64,000 bases of DNA, from positions 1-64,000 of the forward strand of contig JAVMKC010000031.1 in assembly GCA_031732795.1 (NCBI GenBank). The letters run 5' to 3'. How positions within the stretch are numbered: position 1 is the stretch's first letter; each line of letters starts with the position of its first letter. This document shows positions 1 through 8,326 of the stretch, piece after piece. The notes below the pieces were generated by a model, which was not told the origin of the DNA, made no database searches, and was given only the letters and a program-made list of their open reading frames with translations. Source of the DNA: Accumulibacter sp031732795 (GTDB taxonomy: Bacteria > Pseudomonadota > Gammaproteobacteria > Burkholderiales > Rhodocyclaceae). A program made the position numbers and the translations under genes.

Positions 1-27
1 AATCTCCGCACCGGTCATCATCGTCAT
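1..27 (-). CDS. ilvB: Acetolactate synthase large subunit, N-terminal fragment (partial)
   Basis: Read on the minus strand from 27, the window edge encodes MTMMTGAEI and then runs off the sequence. Acetolactate synthase large subunits commonly begin with a short leader followed by a (T/S)GAEI block, and in Rhodocyclales I recall the synthase being transcribed divergently from the sigma factor found next. Only nine codons are visible, three consecutive ATGs are possible starts, and no clear ribosome binding site is seen. The call rests on a short match plus remembered gene order. Confidence 0.4.
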
Positions 28-79
28 TGCCGTCGCCCCAGCAAGCAAATTGCTCAAAAAAAGTATGCAACGTTAATGC

Positions 80-724
80 TTGGGCCGCGATTGGTCAAGA
101 TATTCGGAAAACGACCTCTTCGGAAACCAGCTTCCCCTTTATTCAGCAAGGATTCTCGCTCTGGGCAGCCAACGCGAACTGTCGGATTTCCTCATTGCCA
201 TCGAACGGCGCGCTTTCAAACAAGCGATGTTTGCCGTGCATCACGAAGAGTCCGCGCTCGATATCGTGCAGGACGCGATGATGAAGCTTGCCGAAAAATA
301 CGGCGACCGGCCGGCCGGCGAGTGGCCGATGCTGTTCCAGCGCATTCTGCAGAACACCATTCGCGATTTTTATCGTCGCAGCAAAGTCCGTTCACTATGG
401 ACGACGCTGCTTTCCGCGTTGTCGCCCAGCGACGACGAAGACTACGATCCGCTGGAAACGATCGACGCCGCGACGGCCTCGAATGCTCCGCAGGATCCGC
501 AGGGGCAACTCGAGCAATCGCAGGTCATCGGCATGATAGAAAAGGAAATTCAAGCGTTGCCGACTCGTCAACGAGAAGCCTTTTTGCTGCGTTACTGGGA
601 AGATATGGACGTGGCGGAAACGGCAGCGGTAATGGGCTGTTCGGAGGGTAGTGTCAAAACGCATTGCTCACGTGCCACGCATACCCTGGCGGCGGCGCTG
701 AAAAACAAAGGAATTTCGTTATGA
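80..724 (+). CDS. RNA polymerase sigma factor, ECF-like (sigma-70 family)
   Basis: A small sigma factor with region 2 (ALDIVQDAMMKLAEKYGDRP, then FQRILQNTIRDFYRR) and region 4 (LPTRQREAFLLRYWEDMDVAETAAVMGCSEGSVKTH, a helix-turn-helix). It should direct RNA polymerase to a small regulon. It heads a tight operon: its stop overlaps the next ATG (ATGA). Start: the longest frame opens with TTG at 80 without a good Shine-Dalgarno. As I recall the family, homologues start near the residues SQRELSDF, which here follow a CTG at 161 preceded by AAGGA at 8 bp, so translation may begin at that CTG (187 residues). No anti-sigma factor of a known family is evident, but the next gene encodes a small protein with one membrane segment. 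Sure of family, unsure of start. Confidence 0.85.
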   Translation: MGRDWSRYSENDLFGNQLPLYSARILALGSQRELSDFLIAIERRAFKQAMFAVHHEESALDIVQDAMMKLAEKYGDRPAGEWPMLFQRILQNTIRDFYRRSKVRSLWTTLLSALSPSDDEDYDPLETIDAATASNAPQDPQGQLEQSQVIGMIEKEIQALPTRQREAFLLRYWEDMDVAETAAVMGCSEGSVKTHCSRATHTLAAALKNKGISL

Positions 725-1098
725 ACGAACTGCATTTCGCTTACAAGATTCGGCAGCAACTCAATCGTGGTTCACACGATGTTTCGCCGTCCACCGTCAA
801 GCGTCTCGACGCGATCAGGGAGCGGGCCTTGTCCCGGCAGAGAGTTGCCGTCAGCCAATCAGTGCTGGCGGGAGTCGGCGGTTTCTTTCAGCACCATGTG
901 GACAGTCTGCATTTACGGCAAGTGCTGGTGGCGTTGGCCATTGCGGTCGGCATCATGGGTTACACTTACTGGTCCGCCGAACAGGATATCGCCGAACTCG
1001 AAGTCCTTGACAGTGCCTTGTTGGCGGATGAGCTGCCGATTGCGGCATTCACCGACAAAGGCTTTGCCGCATGGTTAAAAAGCTCTGCCTCGCGCTGA
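721..1098 (+). CDS. DUF3619 family single-pass membrane protein
   Basis: A 125-residue protein starting at the ATG that overlaps the sigma factor stop. It opens with MNELHFAYKIRQQLNRG, has one hydrophobic segment (about residues 60-78, LRQVLVALAIAVGIMGYTYW), then an acidic stretch (DIAELEVLDSALLADELP) and ends FAAWLKS. This matches the DUF3619 family, which I know only from this gene order. Cytoplasmic N-terminus, one membrane helix and position right after a sigma factor make a regulatory (anti-sigma-like) role conceivable, but no zinc-binding anti-sigma motif is present. It overlaps the next gene by 28 bp. Function unknown. Confidence 0.75.
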   Translation: MNELHFAYKIRQQLNRGSHDVSPSTVKRLDAIRERALSRQRVAVSQSVLAGVGGFFQHHVDSLHLRQVLVALAIAVGIMGYTYWSAEQDIAELEVLDSALLADELPIAAFTDKGFAAWLKSSASR

Positions 1099-1715
1099 TC
1101 CTGGCTGTCGTCTTTCCGGTGGCCATCCCGGCGGACGTCACCCGTCCGACGGCGCTGATCACCCCTCCCCAACCGCAATGGACCGAGTTGACCATCGAGC
1201 AACGGGTGATTCTTGCCCCGTTGAGCGACGAGTGGGATGCGATGGAAGCTCATCGGCAGAAGAAATGGCTGGGCATCACGCGGCGATTTGCCAGCCTGAC
1301 GCCGGAAGAGCAGCGACGCATACAGTCCCAGATGCAGGAGTGGGGAAAACTGACGCCTGAACAACGTCGTTTGGCACGCGAGAATTTCAAGACGACGAAC
1401 AAGCTGCCGATCGAAAAGAAGGAAGCGTTACGGCAGAAATGGCAGGAATACTCCAGCCTGCCACCGGAAGAAAAAGAACGGATCAAGGAGCAAGCCACGG
1501 TGGCGGCCAGACCGCGCGCCAATCCACCGGTGTCCGTCCCCACGGCGACCGCGCCCGCCGTCCCAGCGACCAATACGGCGGGTGCTGCCGCCTTGTCGCC
1601 GACTCCCACCGTCAGCCAGCCGGCGGCGTCCGCAGCCGAGCATACGGACACTCGCGGGTCGTCGCCTTCTGCCGCCGAAGTGGCACCATCTGCTGACGCG
1701 GATGCCAGACGTTGA
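1071..1715 (+). CDS. DUF3106 family exported protein
   Basis: 214 residues. An N-terminal signal peptide (MVKKLCLALILAVVFPVAIPAD) indicates export. The body carries the repeated motif typical of DUF3106: tryptophans and short blocks such as LTPEQRRL, LTPEEQRRIQ and LPPEEKERI, in which helices of a (L/M)(T/P)PEE/QR pattern recur. The C-terminal third (about 140-214) is a low-complexity Ala/Pro/Thr/Ser tail, probably disordered. The gene overlaps both neighbours (28 bp upstream, 14 bp downstream), so it is translationally coupled in the sigma-factor operon. A periplasmic role, perhaps linked to the signal sensed by that sigma factor, is inference; no catalytic motif is seen. Confidence 0.75.
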   Translation: MVKKLCLALILAVVFPVAIPADVTRPTALITPPQPQWTELTIEQRVILAPLSDEWDAMEAHRQKKWLGITRRFASLTPEEQRRIQSQMQEWGKLTPEQRRLARENFKTTNKLPIEKKEALRQKWQEYSSLPPEEKERIKEQATVAARPRANPPVSVPTATAPAVPATNTAGAAALSPTPTVSQPAASAAEHTDTRGSSPSAAEVAPSADADARR

Positions 1716-2142
1716 TCTCCCGGCGGCACCGTCATGCAGACGGCCGGGCATTGCGCGTTGTCTGGCCAGCATGTTCTATGAGGCGCTGTTGCTGATCGGC
1801 GTGCTGGCCGCATTGCTGGTTCTGCCGCATGTGTTGATCGGCGCCTTTCTCCATCGTCTGGCGACGCCGGTCGTTTTGCAGGCGCATTTTTTTCTGGTCT
1901 TGTTGCTCTATTTCGTCTGGTATTGGAGCAATGGGGGGCAAACGTTGGCCATGAAAACCTGGCGTATTCGTCTGCTCAGCGCGGATGGCCGTCCGGTGCG
2001 CCCCGCGCAGGCGCTGTTGCGCTTCCTTTTGTGCTGGCCGAGCCTGATCCTGGTTGGGGTGGGCATCGTCTGGGCGATGGTCGACCGTGACCACCGGTTT
2101 CTGCACGATCGATTGGCTGGAACACGGTTGGTGCTCGACTGA
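1702..2142 (+). CDS. RDD family membrane protein
   Basis: 146 residues from the ATG at 1702; the frame is open further upstream but only as a shadow of the DUF3106 tail. Three hydrophobic segments are visible (about 21-45, 55-73 and 105-125). RDD hallmarks are present: Arg in the first segment region (RPGIARCLASMFYEALLL), the GQTLAMKTWRIRLLSADGRPV loop and the closing DRDHRFLHDRLAGTRLV, where the second aspartate/arginine cluster sits. RDD proteins are small inner-membrane proteins; some have been linked to ion transport, but nothing here fixes a substrate. Last gene of the sigma-factor operon. Confidence 0.85.
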   Translation: MPDVDLPAAPSCRRPGIARCLASMFYEALLLIGVLAALLVLPHVLIGAFLHRLATPVVLQAHFFLVLLLYFVWYWSNGGQTLAMKTWRIRLLSADGRPVRPAQALLRFLLCWPSLILVGVGIVWAMVDRDHRFLHDRLAGTRLVLD

Positions 2143-2144
2143 GA

Positions 2145-2279
2145 GTTTGTGAAAAATCGTTGCGAGCAGGCCAAGATGTCAGGCGCGCGCGCGAACGACG
2201 AGGCATATCAAATGGATAGGCGAGGAGTACGCGAGTGGGCAACGCCGCAGATTGGCCGCGCAGTAGATTTATTCACAAC
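2145..2279. repeat. Dispersed element with inverted ends, copy A
   Basis: An intergenic element of about 135 bp between the convergent RDD gene and lptG. Its ends are imperfect inverted repeats: GTTTGTGAAAAATC at 2145 and GATTTATTCACAAC ending 2279. The right half contains GCAACGCCGCAG and GTAGATTTATTCAC, both found again at 52665-52700 in copy B, where left-end sequence (GGGAAAAA...) and a GGCCA-GATG-CAGGC block also recur. The pattern suggests a small non-autonomous mobile or REP-like element. No protein is encoded. Boundaries are approximate. Confidence 0.55.
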
Positions 2280-2280
2280 C

Positions 2281-3363
2281 TCAGCGTCTTTCAACCCACC
2301 ACATCAGGCTGCCAGCGGCGAGCAGGAAGATGGCTGACGGGGTTGCCGCGCTGAGGAGCGGTGACCAACTGTTGATCGCACCGAGGTTGGCAAACAGACC
2401 ATTGAGCATGTGGAAAAAGATGCCGACCATCACCCCGGTGAAAATCTTCAGCCCCACGCCCTCCGCCCGGTCATGCGCAGTGGCAAAGGGCAAGGCCAAG
2501 GCAACCATCACCAGCGCGGCCAGCGGATAGATCACTTTCTTCCAGAAGGCGATGTCATAGCGGGTGGTGGCCTGATGGTTATCCGCCAAATGCTTGGTAT
2601 AGGTGGCCAGATGGCGTAAGGACATGCTGTCCGGTGTCTCCGTTACCACGCTGAGAATGTCGGGATTGAGTGCCGAACGCCAAGCCAGTTGTGGAATTTT
2701 CGATATCGTTGCCCGATCGTCGTCGAGAGCGGTCTGTACCACGTCGGTCAACTGCCAGCTATCGGCAGTCACCGGATGACCTTCGGCGGCCTCGATCACC
2801 GAACGCAAACGGGCGCTGTCGTCGAATTGAAAGATGCGGATACCGTACAGGCTGGAGTCGGGACGGACTTCGCGGGCATTGATGAAACTCGACTCGTCCT
2901 TGACCCACAGACCCGAGCGAAGAGACTGTCCGGCGATTTTGCCGCGTTCCCCGCGTTCCTTGAGGCGCAACTGCTGCGCGGCCCGTTCGGCAGGCGGCGC
3001 GACATACTCGCCGATCACCAAGGTGGCCACGGCGAAGAGGCTGGCAACCTGGAACAGCGCGAACAACAACGAGGTACTCGACAAACCGGCGGTACGCAAG
3101 ACCGTAATCTCGGAATGCCGGGCCAGCGTCGACAACCCGTAAAGCGTCCCGATCAGCACGGCGATCGGCATCAGTTCATAAATTCGCCCGGGCAGGCGAA
3201 GAAGGACGAAAAGAAAAGCGTGCTGAACCTGGTAATTACCCTGGCCGACATTCTTGATTTCACCAAGAGTGTCGAAAAATGCAAACAAGGCCAGAAATGC
3301 CAACAAGACCAGCAAGATCGCGCTGGTCACCTCGCGGCCAAGATAGCGTCGATAAACTTTCAT
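2281..3363 (-). CDS. lptG: LPS export ABC transporter permease LptG
   Basis: 360 residues, YjgP/YjgQ family. N-terminal membrane segments (VTSAILLVLLAFLALFAFFD; RLPGRIYELMPIAVLIGTLYGL; LLFALFQVASLFAVATLVIGEYV), a periplasmic beta-jellyroll domain (about 130-260) and three C-terminal segments ending LAAGSLMWWVERR give the family topology. LptG pairs with LptF in the LptB2FG complex, which extracts lipopolysaccharide from the inner membrane. RIYELMP and LARHSEITVLRTAG are typical of the family. The start overlaps the lptF stop by four bases (ATGA), so the two are one transcript. Length and motifs fit; no anomalies. Confidence 0.95.
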   Translation of the reverse strand: MKVYRRYLGREVTSAILLVLLAFLALFAFFDTLGEIKNVGQGNYQVQHAFLFVLLRLPGRIYELMPIAVLIGTLYGLSTLARHSEITVLRTAGLSSTSLLFALFQVASLFAVATLVIGEYVAPPAERAAQQLRLKERGERGKIAGQSLRSGLWVKDESSFINAREVRPDSSLYGIRIFQFDDSARLRSVIEAAEGHPVTADSWQLTDVVQTALDDDRATISKIPQLAWRSALNPDILSVVTETPDSMSLRHLATYTKHLADNHQATTRYDIAFWKKVIYPLAALVMVALALPFATAHDRAEGVGLKIFTGVMVGIFFHMLNGLFANLGAINSWSPLLSAATPSAIFLLAAGSLMWWVERR

Positions 3364-4442
3364 CGGCGCAAACCCCAGAAAGAAGTCGATACGGCAATGC
3401 GCTGATAGAACAGCAGTGGCAGCACGGCGAGCATCAGCACATGCACGGCCAGCAGACCGACGGCGAAGGAAATTTTGCCGCTGGCCAGCCAGCCCTGACT
3501 AATGGTCAGCAGATTGTTGTAGATCAGGTAAACCAGAATTGCCAGCAGCATGTTCGCTGAACGGCCGGCGCGTGGATTGACGAACGACAAGGGAATCGAC
3601 AGCAGCGCCAGGATGACCGCGGAAATCGGCATGCTGATCCGCCACATCAGTTCAGCACGGTACGGCGGCTGGTCGATCGGCAGCAAATCCAGGGTCGGCA
3701 TGTTTTTCGGCGTCCGCTCGATCTGCCTGGACTCCTTGGTTTCGAGACGAATCGCATAGCGCTCATATTCCAGGATTCTGAACTCCTGGGAAGCGGGCGG
3801 AAATTCATAGCGTCGGCCATCACGCAGGACGATGAAACGGTCGCCATTTTCAGCGTATTCCTGGTGCCCCTGCCGCGCCATGGTCACGCCCAGGCGATCT
3901 GGACGGATTTCATTGACGAAAACGTTATGCACCTGACTGGTATCGTCGGCCAGTCCCTCGACGAAAATCACCCGGTCGCCGGCCGAGGTTTCCTGGAAAA
4001 CGCCGGGAGAAACCTGACCCGCATCCTTGCGATTGCTCAACTTGCCCCGAAAATCCGCGCTTTGCGAGATGGCCCAGGGCGAGAGAAAGAAAGACAGTAC
4101 GGCGACCATCGCCACCAGCGGCAAAGCGAAGCTCAGCACCGGCCGGATCCAGGCGGTGAGCGACAGACCGGACGAAAACCAGACCACCATTTCCGAATCG
4201 CGGTAACTTCGTGAGAGCGTCAGCAGAATGGCGACGAACGCCGACAGCGACAGCAGGTGCGCCAGATAATTGAGCGCCGCGAAGCCGAGCAGGGCCGCCA
4301 CCGCCGCTGGTTCGATGCTGCCCTGAGCCGCTTCGTTGAGCAGGCGGATCAACTGCGTCGTGATCATGATCGCGAACAGCGCCGTGAAAACGCCGGCGGC
4401 TGAGTGCGTGAGCTCGCGCCGGATGGCGCGCTGGAAGATCAT
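3360..4442 (-). CDS. lptF: LPS export ABC transporter permease LptF
   Basis: 360 residues from the ATG at 4442 (MIFQRAIRRELTHSAAGVF); upstream in-frame codons to 4547 do not look like coding sequence. Six membrane segments flank a periplasmic domain with typical FVEGLADDTSQVHNVFV and FIVLRDGRRYEF blocks. LptF is the partner of LptG in the LPS extractor LptB2FG. The gene is divergent from pepA (181 bp gap), the usual arrangement in proteobacteria, so promoters for both lie in 4443-4625. The end is translationally coupled to lptG. Confidence 0.95.
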   Translation of the reverse strand: MIFQRAIRRELTHSAAGVFTALFAIMITTQLIRLLNEAAQGSIEPAAVAALLGFAALNYLAHLLSLSAFVAILLTLSRSYRDSEMVVWFSSGLSLTAWIRPVLSFALPLVAMVAVLSFFLSPWAISQSADFRGKLSNRKDAGQVSPGVFQETSAGDRVIFVEGLADDTSQVHNVFVNEIRPDRLGVTMARQGHQEYAENGDRFIVLRDGRRYEFPPASQEFRILEYERYAIRLETKESRQIERTPKNMPTLDLLPIDQPPYRAELMWRISMPISAVILALLSIPLSFVNPRAGRSANMLLAILVYLIYNNLLTISQGWLASGKISFAVGLLAVHVLMLAVLPLLFYQRIAVSTSFWGLRR

Positions 4443-4625
4443 TTTTTGACTTTGTCGAAATACTGCAGTGATAATCGGTTTTTGGCGCGTTTCCGTATCT
4501 GGATCGCCAATGGCATTGACTGTCTCGTCCCGGGTGGCGCCCGGCATGGGCCGCGAGGTAGCGACGGGTCCATTGACGATTTAATTGAAAAATGAAACAA
4601 GAACGCGAAATTCGAGGAGAGGGGT

Positions 4626-6122
4626 GTGGAATTTAGCATAAAAAGCGGTAGCCCTGAAAAGCAGCGTAGCGCCTGCGTCGTCGTCGGTATTTTCGAACCG
4701 CGCAAGCTGACGTTGGCAGCTGAGCTGCTGGACAATGCCGCGCGCAATTATCTGTCGGACATCATCCGTCGTGGCGACATGGAGGGTAAAACCGGAACGA
4801 CGTTGCTGTTGCATAACGTTCCAGGCACTTTGTGTGACCGGGTGCTGCTGGTCGGCCTGGGTAAGGAAAAAGAATTCGGCGACAAGGAATATTGCGACGC
4901 CATCCGCTGCGCAGTGCGCACGCTCAATGAAACCGGCTCCTTCGACGGCACGGTCTTTCTCACCGAAACGGCAGTCAAGAAACGCGGTGTCGCCTGGCGG
5001 GTCAGGCAGGCGACGATCATCGCTCAGGAAACGGTCTATCGCTTCGATCAGTTCAAAAGCAAAAAGGACAAAGTGCGGCGACCGTTGCGCAAACTGACCT
5101 TTGTCGTCGACCGGCGTAATGAACTGGCCATCGCCGAAGAAGCGCTGAGCCAGGGGCAGGCGATTGCTGAAGGGATGACCTTGACCAAGGACCTCGCCAA
5201 TTTGCCCGGCAATATCTGTACGCCCAGCTATCTCGCCGAGACGGCGCAGACGATGGCTGCCGAGCACAAACTGGAGATCGAGATTCTCGATCACGAGGCG
5301 ATGAACAATCTGGGAATGCAGGCTCTGCTGGCGGTGGCCAAGGGCTCCCGACAGCCGCCGAGACTGATCGTTCTCCATTACCGTGGCGGCAAGAGCGATC
5401 AGAATCCGGTGGTGCTGGTCGGCAAAGGCATCACCTTCGATTCGGGCGGCATTTCGCTGAAGCCGGCGGCGGACATGGACGAAATGAAATACGACATGAG
5501 TGGTGCCGCTAGCGTTCTCGGCACCATCAAGGCCGCCGCGCTGATGAAATTGCCGATCAATCTGACGGTGATCGTTCCCAGCGCGGAAAACATGCCGGGG
5601 GGCGCGGCGACGCGTCCCGGCGACATCGTCACCTCGATGTCCGGGCAGAGCATCGAAATCCTCAATACCGACGCCGAAGGACGGCTGATTCTCTGCGACG
5701 CGCTGACCTACGCCGCGCGTTTCCAGCCGGAAGCGGTGATCGACGTCGCCACGCTGACCGGTGCCTGTGTGGTGGCGCTGGGCCACGTCGCCACCGGTCT
5801 GTTCGCCAACAGCGAGCCGTTGGCCCGGGAATTGCTGAACGCGGGCGAAGAAGCGCACGACCGCGCTTGGCAGATGCCCTTATGGGACGACTATCAGGAG
5901 CTGTTGAAAAGCTCGTTTGCCGACATCGCCAACGTCGGCGGGCGTTGGGGAGGCTGCATCTCCGCCGCCTGCTTCCTCTCCCGGTTCACCAAAAAATACG
6001 TCTGGGCGCATCTGGATATCGCCGGTACGGCCTGGAAATCGGGCAATGACAAAGGGGCGACCGGGCGGCCGGTGCCCTTGCTGCTCCATTACCTGATGAA
6101 GTCGAGTCGGAAACTCAATTGA
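4626..6122 (+). CDS. pepA: Leucyl aminopeptidase PepA (M17)
   Basis: 498 residues. GTG start at 4626 with a strong GAGGAG Shine-Dalgarno just upstream. The C-terminal catalytic domain shows the M17 metal and active-site motifs: VGKGITFDSGGISLKP (metal-binding Lys and Asp), the Asp of DMSGAASVLG, and NTDAEGRLILCDALTY (signature Asp/Glu and catalytic Arg). It removes N-terminal residues from cytosolic peptides as a two-metal hexamer; some homologues also bind DNA. Its stop overlaps the TTG start of holC, and divergent lptF upstream is the standard order. No defects seen. Confidence 0.97.
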   Translation: MEFSIKSGSPEKQRSACVVVGIFEPRKLTLAAELLDNAARNYLSDIIRRGDMEGKTGTTLLLHNVPGTLCDRVLLVGLGKEKEFGDKEYCDAIRCAVRTLNETGSFDGTVFLTETAVKKRGVAWRVRQATIIAQETVYRFDQFKSKKDKVRRPLRKLTFVVDRRNELAIAEEALSQGQAIAEGMTLTKDLANLPGNICTPSYLAETAQTMAAEHKLEIEILDHEAMNNLGMQALLAVAKGSRQPPRLIVLHYRGGKSDQNPVVLVGKGITFDSGGISLKPAADMDEMKYDMSGAASVLGTIKAAALMKLPINLTVIVPSAENMPGGAATRPGDIVTSMSGQSIEILNTDAEGRLILCDALTYAARFQPEAVIDVATLTGACVVALGHVATGLFANSEPLARELLNAGEEAHDRAWQMPLWDDYQELLKSSFADIANVGGRWGGCISAACFLSRFTKKYVWAHLDIAGTAWKSGNDKGATGRPVPLLLHYLMKSSRKLN

Positions 6123-6547
6123 CGCAAATCTTTTTTTATCACGATGCGGTCGATCGCCTGGGGGCTACCGCCGCGCTGATCGGCAAGGCGGTGGCGCGTA
6201 ACAAATCCTTGATCGTCTATGCTCCGGAGGCCGAGATGGCGACCGCGCTCGACCGCCATCTCTGGCAACAGCCGCCGACCGGCTTCGTTCCGCATGTCGA
6301 CGCCGGTTCACCTTTGGCCGCCGAAACGCCGGTGGTCATCGCCAGGGACCTCGAGACGATCATTCACGACGAACGGTTATTCAATTTCTCGAATCAGGTG
6401 CCCCCAGGGTTTTCCCGTTTCACCAGCCTGATCGAAGTCGTCGGTCTGGACGCCGCTGAGCGGCTGGCGGCTCGTGAGAGGGTCAAATACTACAAGGACC
6501 GTGGTTACGGAATTCAGTATTTCGATCTGTCGGAGGGAACGGCGTGA
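6119..6547 (+). CDS. holC: DNA polymerase III subunit chi (HolC)
   Basis: 142 residues. Starts with TTG at 6119, overlapping the pepA stop. The sequence MTQIFFYHDAVDRLGATAALIGKAVARNKSLIVYAPEAEMATALDRHLWQQPPTGFVPHV matches the chi fold; WQQPPTGFVPH corresponds to the family WsfepdsFiPH block. Chi links the clamp loader, via psi, to single-stranded-DNA-binding protein at the replication fork. The pepA-holC order is common in beta- and gammaproteobacteria. The stop overlaps the GTG start of the next gene, so all three are probably co-translated. Often valS follows, but not here. Confidence 0.9.
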   Translation: MTQIFFYHDAVDRLGATAALIGKAVARNKSLIVYAPEAEMATALDRHLWQQPPTGFVPHVDAGSPLAAETPVVIARDLETIIHDERLFNFSNQVPPGFSRFTSLIEVVGLDAAERLAARERVKYYKDRGYGIQYFDLSEGTA

Positions 6548-7002
6548 ACAATGATTCCGACTCGATCAATGACGTTGATCCACAAAACCGGAAGCTTGAC
6601 GGCGACAGGGACGAAAACCGGCCGGAATCCCCGCGCCGCTTGGGTCGGCGACGAAGTTTCGTTGCTTACGATGTCGCGCAAAATGCTGAACGGATTCGCA
6701 CGCGCCTGGCCCGCTCCTTCGATGATGACGATCTGCCGGTACTGACCGACGTCGCTGCCGAGCCGGATGGCGACGCAATCGTCGCCGGTGTCGACGCAGG
6801 CACCCTGACCCGTCTGGTCGAGCAACGTCTGAACGAAGTCTTGCCGGGTTTGTTGCAGGCGGCGCTGAGCGACGTCGGACTGCGTTTGCAGCGGCAGATC
6901 GAAGCCGACATCGGACAAACCTTGCGGCAATTCCTTGCCCAGCATTCCCCCGCACCGGCCGCGGGCCGGGAAACGGGGCCCGATGCGGCGGCTGGCGATT
7001 GA
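6544..7002 (+). CDS. Hypothetical protein downstream of holC
   Basis: 152 residues from a GTG at 6544 that overlaps the holC stop by four bases. Charged N-terminal half (Asp/Arg-rich, residues 1-60), a short DDLPVLTDVAAEP block near residue 62, then amphipathic helix-forming sequence (TLTRLVEQRLNEVLPGLLQAALSDVGLRLQRQIEADIGQTLRQFL) and an Ala/Gly tail. The LPVLTDV block resembles the I/LPVLTEV motif of betaproteobacterial DUF2486 proteins next to holC, but this is from memory. No signal peptide, membrane segment or catalytic motif. Probably a cytoplasmic coiled-coil-like protein; function unknown. It ends 74 bp before the convergent ccmI stop. Confidence 0.7.
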   Translation: MNNDSDSINDVDPQNRKLDGDRDENRPESPRRLGRRRSFVAYDVAQNAERIRTRLARSFDDDDLPVLTDVAAEPDGDAIVAGVDAGTLTRLVEQRLNEVLPGLLQAALSDVGLRLQRQIEADIGQTLRQFLAQHSPAPAAGRETGPDAAAGD

Positions 7003-7075
7003 CTGTGCCGGAACTATCGAGGAAATCGCGGTCGCCGGCTCATTGCGTCGGGTGATTCCGGGTCGAGGTTGCCGG

Positions 7076-8326
7076 TCAGGGTTCCACTTGGTCGATGACC
7101 AGCCGCAACTGGTTGCTGCCCAGTTTGACGCCGGAAAGACGACCGAAGAGATCGCCGCTCGAACTTTTTGCCGCACCGGCTTTGGCGATTCGCGCTTCGA
7201 CCTGCACCGAGTGAAATTCCGAAAGCTTTCTACCGCCGGGCAGAGCCATCGAATCGTCCAGGCGAAAGCGTAAAGGCAGTTCGCCGACCGTGGCACGCAA
7301 TGCGGCGAGCGGCATCCGCTGGCCGTCTTCGGCGCGGGCAAAAACGTACAACGTGTCGCCAGGTTGTGCCTGCCCCACCAGTTTCCCGCTCAGGCTGACT
7401 TCGCCACCGAGGGTGCGCGGGCCGGCCGTGGATGACGGTTTGCCAGCCGGCGCCTGTGCCGTGGTCCGTGTGGCCAACTGGCGGGCCTGGGCGATGGCGG
7501 CGGACAGCGCTTCGGCTTCGGCGCTGCCAGGAGCGAGTTGAGCGAGTAGACGGTTCCAATGCTCGGCCGCCGCGGCGAATTGACGGCGTTCCCGGGCCGC
7601 AGCGCCGGCGAGCAGCAAGGCTTGTGGAGCGTCGGGATCGAGCTTCAATGCCCGGTCGATCAATTCGCCGGGTTTGCCCTGCAACCCGCCGCCCTGGGCC
7701 TGGCTGACCGCCTCGGCGAAATCGGCGAGCAAATTGGCGTCCTGGTTCACCAAATCACTGGCACGCTCGTAAGCCTTTACTGCCTCGGGGTATTTTTCGA
7801 GCACTTTGTATGAACGGGCCAGCATCAGCCAACCCTGGCTGTCGCTCGGATTCTGGCGCAGTTTGTCTTCCAGCCCGGCGACCATGGCTTCGATTTGCGA
7901 TGGCGACATGCGTGTCTGCCGTTGCAGCGGGTCCAATGCGCGCGGGTTGCCGAGCAAGGCATAACCCAACAGCGCCAGCAAGGGCAGGAGCAGTATCAGG
8001 GTGAAAGCGGTCCGGCGACCGTGAGGATGCGCGGCCGCTGTCGAATCGGTGGTCGACGCGTCCGTTGAGTTCGCCGCCCCGGGGACGGTCACTTCGTCGA
8101 GCAGACGGCGCTGCAATTCCTTGTACGATTCGGCGAAACCCTGGGCATCGAGCGTGCCTGCTTGCCGTTCGCGTTCCAATTCAGCGAGTTGGTCACGCAA
8201 AATCGCCAGATTCGCTGCCCGTGCTTCGTCGGCGGAGGCCGATGGCCGAAATCGCCAGAGCGGCCGGACCAGGATGACGATGACCGCAAGCAGCAACAGG
8301 AGCGCGACGACGATGAACACGGTCAT
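7076..8326 (-). CDS. ccmI: c-type cytochrome biogenesis protein CcmI (CycH)
   Basis: 416 residues. Two membrane segments: N-terminal (MTVFIVVALLLLLAVIVILVRPLW) and near residue 107-125 (FTLILLLPLLALLGYALLG). Between them is a cytoplasmic leucine-zipper-like stretch. The periplasmic part holds TPR-like repeats (DSQGWLMLARSYKVLEKYPEAVKAYERAS) and a C-terminal beta domain. CcmI holds apocytochrome c and presents it to the CcmF/CcmH ligation complex. Last gene of the ccm operon, start overlapping the ccmH stop by four bases. Confidence 0.92.
   Translation of the reverse strand: MTVFIVVALLLLLAVIVILVRPLWRFRPSASADEARAANLAILRDQLAELERERQAGTLDAQGFAESYKELQRRLLDEVTVPGAANSTDASTTDSTAAAHPHGRRTAFTLILLLPLLALLGYALLGNPRALDPLQRQTRMSPSQIEAMVAGLEDKLRQNPSDSQGWLMLARSYKVLEKYPEAVKAYERASDLVNQDANLLADFAEAVSQAQGGGLQGKPGELIDRALKLDPDAPQALLLAGAAARERRQFAAAAEHWNRLLAQLAPGSAEAEALSAAIAQARQLATRTTAQAPAGKPSSTAGPRTLGGEVSLSGKLVGQAQPGDTLYVFARAEDGQRMPLAALRATVGELPLRFRLDDSMALPGGRKLSEFHSVQVEARIAKAGAAKSSSGDLFGRLSGVKLGSNQLRLVIDQVEP

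Noticed and set aside
4581..5858. Long open frame antisense to pepA (also antisense frames in htpG and the GspE-like gene)
   Set aside because: They mirror codon structure of the sense gene, have low-complexity His/Gln/Arg-rich products, and match no family.
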